Part shown: positions 1-5,239 of the stretch, piece after piece | How positions within the stretch are numbered: the stretch's first letter is position 1 | How the letters are laid out: each line of letters starts with the position of its first letter | Assembly: GCA_026706425.1 (NCBI GenBank) | Contig: JAPOYW010000483.1 | Coordinates: 1 to 6,550, forward strand | Origin: Gammaproteobacteria bacterium | Lineage (GTDB): Bacteria; Pseudomonadota; Gammaproteobacteria; Pseudomonadales; Azotimanducaceae | Direction of reading: 5' to 3' | DNA: 6,550 nt | Translations under genes and position numbers: made by a program | Notes under the pieces: model-generated | What the model saw: only the letters and a program-made list of their open reading frames with translations | What the model was told of the DNA's origin: nothing | The model's database searches: none

Positions 1-186
1 GAGGCGCAGAAACCGCCGCAGAAACGGCTCCTTCGCGCGCCCGAACAGCTCCATGTCCACGCAGCCCTCGCCGCCCGACAGCGTCGACAGCAGCGCGATG
101 GTCAGCATCTCGTGCAGGTCGTGGCGCGTCGCGTTGCTGCGCCGGGGATCCTCAACCTCTTGAAACAACAACGAAATGTCCAGCAT
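1..186 (-). CDS. ISAs1-family-like transposase, N-terminal 62 residues (partial)
   Basis: This is the beginning of a DDE transposase that would cut and join the ends of its own insertion sequence. Translation from the ATG at 186 starts MLDISLLFQEVEDPRR and continues through RHDLHEMLTIALLSTLSGGE to FGRAKEPFLRRFL at the edge. The pattern DPRR, a basic-His segment, a hydrophobic helix of L/A/T/S residues, then a phenylalanine-rich FGRA..FLRRFL segment is that of the N-terminal domain that precedes the catalytic domain in ISAs1/H-repeat transposases. The start is supported by GGAGG at 192-196, five bases upstream. The catalytic D, D and E residues lie beyond the window, so activity cannot be judged. 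The assignment rests on this N-terminal pattern and the CAGGG-type end. Confidence 0.85.
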   Translation of the reverse strand, partial: MLDISLLFQEVEDPRRSNATRHDLHEMLTIALLSTLSGGEGCVDMELFGRAKEPFLRRFLRL

Positions 187-219
187 CCGTACCTCCGTCC
201 GTGGAAGTCCAGGTGCCGG

Positions 220-248
220 ATCGTCGACCCGTCCCGCTACGTTGTCAA
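220..248 (-). promoter_or_regulatory. Candidate promoter of the transposase
   Basis: On the minus strand a perfect TTGACA (-35, 243-248) is followed after 17 bases by GACGAT (220-225), which matches only three positions of TATAAT, including the second A and final T. It lies inside the IS end, 34 bases before the transposase ATG. The spacing is ideal but the -10 box is poor, so activity is uncertain. Confidence 0.35.
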
Positions 249-276
249 ACCCGCAATCTCAAATGCGATTGCCCTG

Positions 277-542
277 GTATGGGACGCCTTCCCGCGACCC
301 CGGGGAGGACTCACGGTATGCTCGAAGTCGAGCCGAACGTGCGGGGGCGAAACTAGGCCCAAGGCAACGCACAACTCGCGTACGCGCTCTTCGGGGAATC
401 GCCAATACTCGAGCAAGGGTATCGTCGAACGCCAGGGCGAATTGAACTCATGGTCGGAGTACGCGGCGATGAGCTCGTCATGTCCCGACAATGGTTCCCT
501 CTTAAAGGCCCATTCGATTCGCAACGGCCAAACTCCGTTCAA
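277..542 (-). pseudogene. Small hypothetical gene, 3' part removed by the IS insertion
   Basis: The frame begins at a TTG (542), 22 bases after the stop of the M48 gene. An in-frame TAA at 561-563 limits any upstream extension, and no ATG or GTG lies between. About 88 host-encoded residues follow, including SPWRSTIPLLEYWR, an ERVRELC helix, LDFEHTV and PPRGRGKASHT. At 276 the frame enters the IS end and stops 13 codons later. The pattern 'RSTIPLL ... LDFEHTV.PP.GRGKASHT' recalls N-termini of uncharacterised proteins in which the last motif continues as SHTDLM before an acidic-Lys nuclease-like segment; this is recollection, not a search result. A PD-(D/E)XK-type role is therefore only a suggestion. 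The lack of a good ribosome-binding site fits translational coupling to the upstream gene. Confidence 0.5.
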
Positions 543-564
543 ACGCCCCGCTCGTTTCCCTTAG

Positions 565-1515
565 CTACCAACCCGGCGCAGCCTCAAGGACACGCGTCCT
601 GGCTTTCACCTCGTCCTCGGCGCGATAGTGGATGCCGCTTTCGAGGACGTCGTAGTAGCCCGAGGCAAGGTCGCTCAGGTCGACGCGCCGGTAGAAACTC
701 TCGCCGTTGATCTCGACGTGCACGCGAACGACGATGTCCATGAGGTCGTAGCCGCTCGTATTCGAGACTTCGACGGCGACCTGGCCATCCTCGAAGACGG
801 GCTTGACCTCAAGGTAATTCCAAGGCTCGTCCTCCACGTCGAGACTGACAAAGGCGGTGCGGGCCGCCGTCCCCACATCCCCCGACGCCTGGCTTGCGGC
901 CTCGAACAGGCGTTTGGCTTCCGTGCGCTGACCGTCGGCCAGCGCATAGCCACCGAGCTTGAAGCTTGCGAAGGGCGTCGGCAGAAGGCTATTGCTGGCC
1001 GCGAGATCGGCCCGGGCCATGCGCCGGTCCCCCAAGGTGTCCCGTGACAGACCGCGACCGAGGTAGTGCCCGAAGTAGTCGGGATTCCGCTCGATGGCGT
1101 CGTCGTACGACCACACCGCGTCATTGTGCCGACCCTGGCTGGCGAGGATGTCTCCCCGAATGCCGTAGAAGAGCGACTCGCGCGGCTGCTGTGCGATCGC
1201 CTGGTCGATCAACCGCAACGCACGGACCGAGTTCCGGTCGACATTTCGCCGTGCCTCGTCGGCGAGTTCGTAGGCTTCCAGGTCTTCGAACAGGGCCGCC
1301 ATGTGCGCCCTGTAGCGGGTTTCGCCGAGTTCCCCGCCTGGCGGGAATTCCGCGAGGACCGCACGGTTGTTCGCCACCCGCTCGGGAGACGGCGGGTGGC
1401 TCGCGAACAATCCCGCCAACCAACTGCTGTTCCGGCCTTCAGCGAGAGCGACGAACTTCTCCTGTAGCGTGACGGCCGCCGAGGTGTCGTAGCCCGCGCC
1501 GTGCATGTATTTCAT
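565..1515 (-). CDS. M48 metalloprotease, C-terminal half (TPR-like region)
   Basis: This is the second half of the split gene. The ATG at 1515 is an internal methionine (GMKYM) rather than a genuine start; homologous coding begins at about 1548 with RDQERISDYHG, where the glutamate of ERISD should be the third zinc ligand and the aspartate is the conserved partner. The stretch FASHPPSPERVANNRA is the second M48 hallmark (S-H-P-x-x-x-R). Helical repeats follow: RALRLIDQAIAQQPRESLF, GRHNDAVWSYDDAIERNPDY and GDRRMARADLAASNSLLP read as TPR motifs. A final beta-rich stretch (NYLEVKPVFEDGQVAVEVSN) precedes the TAG at 565-567. The TPRs would bind substrate or partner proteins in the periplasm. No usable ribosome-binding site precedes 1515. 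Confidence 0.75.
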   Translation of the reverse strand: MKYMHGAGYDTSAAVTLQEKFVALAEGRNSSWLAGLFASHPPSPERVANNRAVLAEFPPGGELGETRYRAHMAALFEDLEAYELADEARRNVDRNSVRALRLIDQAIAQQPRESLFYGIRGDILASQGRHNDAVWSYDDAIERNPDYFGHYLGRGLSRDTLGDRRMARADLAASNSLLPTPFASFKLGGYALADGQRTEAKRLFEAASQASGDVGTAARTAFVSLDVEDEPWNYLEVKPVFEDGQVAVEVSNTSGYDLMDIVVRVHVEINGESFYRRVDLSDLASGYYDVLESGIHYRAEDEVKARTRVLEAAPGW

Positions 1516-2102
1516 GCCGTGGTAGTCGGAGATGCGCTCCTGGTCGCGCCGAACTTCTGCCCGGCGAGATGGAAACCGAGATTGGTGGCACCGACGATCT
1601 TGCGGGCGTGCTTCGAGTCGTCGGCCGCCAACGCCACGCCGAGCCCCGCCAAGCCGAACAGCATCTGTCGCTGGATGCGGTTCGCGCCATGTTTGGCCGC
1701 GGCGTGCACCACCTCGTGGCCGAGCACCGCCGCCAGCTCCGCCTCGTTCTCGAGTTCGACCAAGAGGCCGCGATGGATGCCGATCTTGCCGCCGGGCAAC
1801 GCCCAGGCGTTGGGCGTGCCGTCGTTGACTACGACGAATTCGTAGGGGAGATCCCGGTCGCTGAACTCGGCAACCCGCCCGCCCTCGGACGCGACGTACT
1901 CGGCAACGCCCGGGTCCGCGCGGTACTGCCCGCCGCCCATCTGCTGAAGCGGTCGATACTGGTTCTGACCGATGGAGATCTCGTCTGCCGTCGACAGCAG
2001 CGACAGCTCACGCTGGCCGGTCACCGGGTTGACGGCGCAACCCGCCGCCAGCAGGAAGAGAAGGAGCAGCGGCGTACCGTGCACCGAACAACGGGATCTC
2101 AT
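1512..2102 (-). CDS. M48 metalloprotease, N-terminal half (lipoprotein signal and HEXXH)
   Basis: The ATG at 2102 was chosen because a lipoprotein signal follows at once: charged MRSRC, a leucine-rich core (PLLLLFLL) and the lipobox LAAGC with the acceptor cysteine at residue 22. Longer in-frame starts would read antisense to, or through, the oppC fragment. After the anchor comes NPVTGQRELSLLS, typical just behind the lipobox of M48 lipoproteins. The catalytic part has NAWALPGGKIGIHRGLL (about residues 98-114), then the metalloprotease motif HEVVH (129-133) in LGHEVVHAAAKHG: two zinc-binding histidines and the catalytic glutamate. The authentic sequence ends near residue 185 at KFG. The last residues before the TGA at 1512-1514 are frameshift product. 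The third zinc ligand is missing from this product, so alone it should be inactive. Confidence 0.8.
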   Translation of the reverse strand: MRSRCSVHGTPLLLLFLLAAGCAVNPVTGQRELSLLSTADEISIGQNQYRPLQQMGGGQYRADPGVAEYVASEGGRVAEFSDRDLPYEFVVVNDGTPNAWALPGGKIGIHRGLLVELENEAELAAVLGHEVVHAAAKHGANRIQRQMLFGLAGLGVALAADDSKHARKIVGATNLGFHLAGQKFGATRSASPTTTA

Positions 2103-2244
2103 TCGGTGGCCCGCATCCGCGCGTCCAGCGCATCGCGCAAGCCGTCGCCGAGCAGGTTGAAGGCGAGCACCGTGATGCTGATGAACGCCGCCAGCGCGAT
2201 CAGTTCGCACGGCGTCGTCAGCATGGTCTTCAAGCCCTCGTTGC
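2097..2244 (-). pseudogene. Truncated oppC paralogue (C-terminal 48-49 codons only)
   Basis: The encoded NEGLKTMLTTPCELIALAAF and the rest, through to the ...DARMRATE stop, match the C-terminus of the intact OppC-type permease at 5094-5239. The proteins differ at two positions (Cys/His and Leu/Pro). By eye the DNA shows 12 mismatches and no gaps over 148 bases, nine of them silent. Homology ends abruptly at 2244. Upstream the frame runs through unrelated DNA, with an ATG at 2258-2260 giving a 53-residue open frame that is unlikely to be functional. The stop (2099-2101) overlaps the M48 ATG, so this was once the last part of a permease gene transcribed into the protease gene. The excess of silent changes suggests two paralogues that diverged under selection before this one lost its 5' part. 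Confidence 0.85.
2097..2244 (+). repeat. Direct repeat copy 1 (partner at 5092-5239)
   Basis: A 148-bp segment, repeated in the same orientation at 5092-5239 with about 92% identity and no gaps. The two copies bracket a 2.85-kb segment of different character. The homology derives from the 3' end of oppC. Confidence 0.9.
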
Positions 2245-2284
2245 GGCTTGTGTAGTCCATAGCCGGGCCTTGGCCAAGCCCACA

Positions 2285-2311
2285 AGCCCAGTCAGCCCAG
2301 TCAGCCCAGTC
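2285..2311 (+). repeat. Three perfect tandem copies of a 9-bp unit
   Basis: The unit AGCCCAGTC occurs at 2285-2293, 2294-2302 and 2303-2311 without mismatch, about 40 bases outside the end of the oppC homology. The length is a multiple of three, and the minus-strand translation would be Asp-Trp-Ala repeats, but no gene is supported there. Confidence 0.9.
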
Positions 2312-2390
2312 GAGAGAGTTGACATGCTTGGTCGGATGTGTTTGCTTTGTCCTGGCCGTACGGTTGGCGAGGCAACGGTCATTGCCAAAG

Positions 2391-2420
2391 TTGACCTCTG
2401 CGGCCCGCAGCAAATAGACA
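2391..2420 (+). promoter_or_regulatory. Weak candidate promoter with internal palindrome
   Basis: TTGACC (2391-2396) is followed after 18 bases by TAGACA (2415-2420), a poor -10 box. The spacer contains CTGCGGCCCGCAG (2398-2410), a perfect inverted repeat with 6-base arms around one base, placed where an operator could sit. It is oriented toward the plus-strand cassette. A short GC palindrome in GC-rich DNA can easily arise by chance. Confidence 0.2.
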
Positions 2421-2455
2421 GATTGAGGAACCACAACCAATGCACACAAATACTA

Positions 2456-2510
2456 CCCCCCCCCCCCCCCGGGGGGGCCCCCCCCCAGGAGCGGTACCCC
2501 CCCCCCCCCC
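2456..2510 (+). repeat. Homopolymer tract C15-G7-C9, ten bases, C14
   Basis: The tract is C15 (2456-2470), G7 (2471-2477), C9 (2478-2486), AGGAGCGGTA (2487-2496) and C14 (2497-2510). Nothing else in the window resembles it. The C and G runs could fold into a very stable G:C hairpin. Such tracts are also classic sites of sequencing or assembly error, and the coding frame downstream has no start codon unless this tract is misread. Confidence 0.9.
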
Positions 2511-2573
2511 TTCCCCAGCAGTTCGCCCGCCTTCGCCCTTTCCCTGGCTGCACTACTACCCACCGCATACGCA
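2511..2573 (+). other. Signal peptide coding segment in frame with the cysteine-rich gene
   Basis: The frame of the downstream gene reads here as FPSSSPAFALSLAALLPTAY followed by Ala, then His-Gly-Pro-Ser before the first ATG. It has a hydrophobic core (FALSLAALL), a helix-breaking proline and an Ala-Tyr-Ala cleavage box, the textbook layout of a Sec signal peptide cut by signal peptidase I. The usual basic N-terminus and a start codon are missing: the frame is open back to 2427 but holds no ATG, GTG or TTG and runs through the homopolymer tract. Cleavage is predicted before the CAC at 2574. Confidence 0.6.
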
Positions 2574-2585
2574 CACGGGCCTTCC

Positions 2586-3014
2586 ATGTGCCTGGATCAC
2601 TATAACTGCGACGGGACACAAGGTATTGACCGACCCCACGATGGCGATGATGTCGCTGGTGGTCCCGACCACAACAACGACTGCGGCGGAGCGGGCGGCG
2701 AAACCGGCGGCCCCAACGGCCAAGGCTATGCCTGTGGTGGCTCGCATCACAATCCCAATTCGCCCGACTACGATCCAGATCACGACGGAAACTATGGCTG
2801 GTCACACTGCCGCGAAGTTCGCCGGGTAGCGGCCGAACAGCACTACGCTTGCTACACCCGTGCGGAAGTTACATGGGGCCGATGCACAGCCCAAGCGGCA
2901 GCCAACGGCGATTTCCTCGGAATGTTCCACGGCTGCGATAGTGCGAGAGAGACATCGGAAGCAGCCTGCGACGACGATGAACAGGACGTTCTCAGAGCCG
3001 CCGGCTGTGACTAA
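2586..3014 (+). CDS. Secreted cysteine-rich Gly/Asp/His-rich protein, unknown family
   Basis: I do not recognise this protein. From the first ATG it has 142 residues with ten cysteines (2, 8, 33, 50, 75, 89, 100, 117, 128, 141), an even number suited to disulfide bonds outside the cytoplasm. Residues 10-72 are rich in Gly, Asp, Asn and His (HDGDDVAGGPDHNNDCGG, PDYDPDHDGNYGWSHC), which could bind calcium or other metals. Residues 75-141 look helical with evenly spaced cysteines. Use of this ATG is doubtful: it has no ribosome-binding site, and a signal peptide is encoded in the same frame just upstream (2511-2573). The true product is therefore probably a longer precursor whose start is obscured by the C/G tract. 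Its 3' end overlaps the next gene by 38 bases, indicating coupled expression. Confidence 0.6.
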   Translation: MCLDHYNCDGTQGIDRPHDGDDVAGGPDHNNDCGGAGGETGGPNGQGYACGGSHHNPNSPDYDPDHDGNYGWSHCREVRRVAAEQHYACYTRAEVTWGRCTAQAAANGDFLGMFHGCDSARETSEAACDDDEQDVLRAAGCD

Positions 3015-5013
3015 GCGGTTGTGGCCGTGGCCCTTTGGCCCGGCATGGATGGGCGTGGCGGCGCTTAGTATCGTCCTGGTCGTCGGCGTGGTCATCGCAT
3101 ATTCCGAGTGGAACGAAGGACCAGCACCGCCGCCCGTTGCACAATCAGACGGATCGGACACCGCCTCGCACGAGAAGTTACCGAGCGACCCGCGTGCCGA
3201 AGCCTCCGATGCCGAAATGGCGTCGCAATTGGACTGCCTCGACCTCTTGGGAAAGGCGTCGAGCAACCTCGCATTGGCAACCGACCGCAAGCGGTTTGGA
3301 ATTCGATCATTCCTCACTTCGCTTGAGAACCAAGGGTTCAATTCGCTCGCCCAGCGTCTGGTCGCCGACTTGGCCGGCATCGGGGCTTTCGACCTCGACA
3401 TGCGTTCGTATGCGGGCGCACAATCGGGGAGCGCCGAAGTGGAGCAGCCGCGCACGGCAGTGTATTCGCTGCCGCGCACCGGCGTGCATAGCCTGCCGCT
3501 ATCTAGGGCCCAGTCGAACCGTGTGCGCGACGCACTTCAAGCGCCAGCCATTGAATCGCTGATCGACGAGTTTCAAGCCGACCCATCTTTGCTCCGCCGC
3601 TACTGGCTGCGAGAGGATCCGTTCGATCTCGATCAAGCGACGACGGTGCTCGGGCACGCGATTCGGGTGCGCGGCCAGGAACTCTACCGCGCAATCGATA
3701 CCATCCCCGAAGAGGTGTCTTTCGGGCTGCACGAACTCGCCGTCGCGGTTGGTCATGGCGTTGGCGCCGCCGACCTGGCGACGCTGCTGGATCGCAGCGC
3801 CGTCGATCCGACCACAAGCTGGCGAGACCGCAGGACTCCGCGAGACAACACCCTCGCCATGGTCGCCACGCTCTCCGCCAATCCGGGTGCGCTGCAATTG
3901 CTGCTGACACTGGGGAGCGACCCATCCCTTGGACGCCGCTCCGTGTTGGACGAATTGCCTCTCCCCAACGAACAGACCGAGGCCGTCCAGGAAGTCGTGC
4001 ATGTGTTGCTGGCACACGGCGACAGACCCTACTTGCCGTCCACCCGAGCGGCACTAAAACGGTGGCTGCCTCAGCTGTCCGCGTTGCCGCTGCATCCAGA
4101 CGCGGAAGTCGAACTGGCGACCTTCGCCATGGAAGACGTCGCCCGGGAACTCGCATCTCTCGTCGAGGACTGGGACCGTCGAGTGATGCACGCTTCACGG
4201 ATCGAGCAGCATTGCCAATTTGCTTGGGACGACGAAACGGGACCGTTGCTCCACCGCAGCGACGGCCTGGCGGCGAAGATGCGTCGACAAGACGAGCTGG
4301 ACAAGCGGTACGAGATCGCGCAGCGGGAGAGTCTTCGGTCAAGTCAACGCTGGATCGAGCAACTTGAACCGGAAGCTGCCCGGATCTTGGAAGCGATCTT
4401 CGAGGCGGTCAATGAGAGTCGCTGGAAGGACGCGATGCTGCTGGCGGATAGCCTTGCTGTGGACGCCGTTGATGAGCTGCTATTGTTCCGTGCGTTGTTC
4501 TTTGGAGCGCCCATGGAGGTGATCGAGACCCTAATCGACCGCGCCGGAGGCGTCTTGCCTGAGAGGGCAGTCCTGACGCTCGCCGCAGCACCGAACGAAC
4601 AGGCTTTGCCCGTCGCAAAAATGCTGAATCAGCGCTACCGTCTAGATCTACATTTCATCGACGAACGCGGGAGAAACGCAGTCAGCGAGGCGGTTTCGCT
4701 GTTTTGGGATACGCAGTTCAACTCCGTTGTCGTGGACGAGAATGTGGCTCGGTGGCTCACGTTCCTTAGCGAGAACTCAGTGACGATGAAGCCCGAAAGT
4801 GGCGGCATGGATCCTCTGGATCTGGTCTTGCAGGAGATGGTCCGGCGACCCTTCACGAATCGGGCGGGGGTCCGAGTGGCACGGTTTCTCATCGACCACG
4901 GTGCCGCCGTCGGCGCTAGCCACCGGGATCTCGTCGATGAAATTGCGATGGCGGACTGGGACGGCTATAGGCAGCTAATACAGGAGGTGCCTGAACTGGA
5001 ACAAGGCCCGTAG
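2977..5013 (+). CDS. Single-pass membrane protein with degenerate ankyrin-like repeats, unknown function
   Basis: I chose the ATG at 2977 (678 residues) over an in-frame GTG at 2860 because it leaves a short basic N-terminus before the only membrane segment (about residues 24-42, WMGVAALSIVLVVGVVIAY). This predicts a type II protein with a large periplasmic domain. A Pro/Asp/Ser-rich linker (48-78) is followed by an all-helical body. Some helix pairs resemble ankyrin units, for example ALQLLLTLGSDPS (305-317), VVHVLLAHGDRPYLP (340-354), MEVIETLIDRAGG (513-525) and VRVARFLIDHGAAVG (633-647), but the spacing is irregular and the consensus loops are incomplete. Residues 385-460 could form long charged helices. 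An eight-residue duplication lies at 158-173. No catalytic motif is visible. With no Shine-Dalgarno near the start, translation probably depends on the overlapping upstream gene. It ends convergently with oppC. Confidence 0.75.
   Translation: MNRTFSEPPAVTKRLWPWPFGPAWMGVAALSIVLVVGVVIAYSEWNEGPAPPPVAQSDGSDTASHEKLPSDPRAEASDAEMASQLDCLDLLGKASSNLALATDRKRFGIRSFLTSLENQGFNSLAQRLVADLAGIGAFDLDMRSYAGAQSGSAEVEQPRTAVYSLPRTGVHSLPLSRAQSNRVRDALQAPAIESLIDEFQADPSLLRRYWLREDPFDLDQATTVLGHAIRVRGQELYRAIDTIPEEVSFGLHELAVAVGHGVGAADLATLLDRSAVDPTTSWRDRRTPRDNTLAMVATLSANPGALQLLLTLGSDPSLGRRSVLDELPLPNEQTEAVQEVVHVLLAHGDRPYLPSTRAALKRWLPQLSALPLHPDAEVELATFAMEDVARELASLVEDWDRRVMHASRIEQHCQFAWDDETGPLLHRSDGLAAKMRRQDELDKRYEIAQRESLRSSQRWIEQLEPEAARILEAIFEAVNESRWKDAMLLADSLAVDAVDELLLFRALFFGAPMEVIETLIDRAGGVLPERAVLTLAAAPNEQALPVAKMLNQRYRLDLHFIDERGRNAVSEAVSLFWDTQFNSVVVDENVARWLTFLSENSVTMKPESGGMDPLDLVLQEMVRRPFTNRAGVRVARFLIDHGAAVGASHRDLVDEIAMADWDGYRQLIQEVPELEQGP
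3448..3495 (+). repeat. Two-copy 24-bp in-frame duplication
   Basis: Positions 3448-3471 and 3472-3495 encode PRTAVYSL and PRTGVHSL back to back. The DNA copies have diverged mainly at third positions, so the duplication is not recent. It sits in the low-complexity part of the membrane protein, between the linker and the helical body. Confidence 0.7.
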
Positions 5014-5093
5014 TGAACGCCGTTTCACGAGAGCCACCGTAGTCGCCCGTCGACCCGCTAGAGCGCGTGAAGCTGAGGTCGCGTTGCGTTCTC
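5014..5093. other. Short gap between convergent genes
   Basis: Eighty bases separate the stop of the plus-strand membrane protein from the stop of oppC. The only structure seen is a weak five-base stem, GTGAA/TTCAC around six bases (5013-5028), without a T-run, so no intrinsic terminator can be called for either strand. Confidence 0.4.
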
Positions 5094-5239
5094 TCATTCG
5101 GTCGCCCGCATCCGCGCGTCGAGCGCATCCCGCAACCCGTCGCCGAGCAGGTTGAAGGCGAGCACGGTGATGCTGATGAACGCCGCCGGCGCGATCAGCT
5201 CGTGGGGCGTCGTGAGCATGGTCTTCAAGCCTTCGTTGC
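5092..5239 (+). repeat. Direct repeat copy 2 (partner at 2097-2244)
   Basis: This is the copy inside the intact oppC gene, covering its last 48 codons and stop. See the partner for the identity count. After the stop both copies still read ATGAGA on the minus strand before diverging completely. Confidence 0.9.

Larger units (their letters stand above)
1..276 (-). mobile_element. ISAs1-family-like insertion sequence, one end (continues past the left edge)
   Basis: The element end is placed at 276. Read on the minus strand, the sequence there starts CAGGGCAATCGCATTTGAGA and leads, after about 90 bases, into the start of a transposase resembling the ISAs1 (H-repeat) family. From memory, termini starting CAGGG are typical of that family. 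The neighbouring gene's reading frame breaks exactly here, which supports the boundary. The other terminus is outside the window, so neither the second inverted repeat nor a target duplication can be checked. If a duplication of 8-10 bp exists, its near copy would start at 277. Confidence 0.7.
565..2102 (-). pseudogene. M48-family metalloprotease lipoprotein with TPR-like C-terminus, frameshifted
   Basis: Read as one gene this encodes about 512 residues, close to TPR-containing M48 proteases such as BepA (about 490). Those are zinc proteases of the envelope that degrade or help assemble misfolded outer-membrane proteins. The N-terminal part ends out of frame shortly after KFG, while the sequence continues in the -1/+2 frame as RDQERISDYHGMKYM, which is what the family has at this point. 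Between the TTC at 1551-1553 and the CGC at 1546-1548 only two bases (GG) remain, so adding one G (TTC GGG CGC) restores a continuous protein. The ATG overlaps the stop of the truncated oppC copy (ATGA, 2099-2102), indicating former operon coupling. A sequencing deletion in a G run is as likely as a true mutation. Confidence 0.85.
2245..2439. other. Intergenic stretch without a recognisable gene
   Basis: No coding sequence can be supported between the broken oppC end and the homopolymer tract. The stretch holds a 9-bp triplet repeat (2285-2311), a TTGACA at 2319-2324 with no convincing -10 box, and a TTGACC-like box with a short palindrome (2391-2420). It probably carries the leader of the plus-strand cassette. 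GAGGA at 2425-2429 lies ten bases before an ATG at 2440, a possible original start site for the cysteine-rich gene if the tract behind it is misread. Confidence 0.5.

Noticed and set aside
1546..1553. Programmed ribosomal frameshifting in the M48 gene
   Set aside because: No slippery heptamer or stimulatory Shine-Dalgarno/hairpin arrangement is evident, and a one-base loss in a G run explains it more simply.
2103..2285. Extended start of the M48 gene at 2285
   Set aside because: It would precede the lipoprotein signal with 61 residues read out of frame through the oppC fragment. The ATG at 2102 is followed directly by a signal peptide and lipobox.
2456..2510. CRISPR array, origin or G-quadruplex regulatory element
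   Set aside because: There is no repeat-spacer pattern, no iteron or AT-rich unwinding region, and only single long runs rather than four spaced G-tracts. Error or a contingency tract is likelier.
2556..2783. A hydrophobic minus-strand frame opposite the Cys-rich gene, suggestive of a membrane peptide
   Set aside because: Asp/Asn/His/Gly codons read in reverse give Ile/Val/Ala automatically, and there is no ribosome-binding site.
2860..2976. Longer start (GTG at 2860) for the 678-residue membrane protein
   Set aside because: It would add 39 residues overlapping the Cys-rich gene by 155 bases. The ATG at 2977 gives the usual short basic N-terminus before the membrane helix.
3503..4342. A 279-codon minus-strand frame opposite the 678-residue protein
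   Set aside because: It is Arg/Pro/Ala-rich shadow sequence with no domain pattern, while the plus-strand protein has a clear membrane anchor and helical periodicity.
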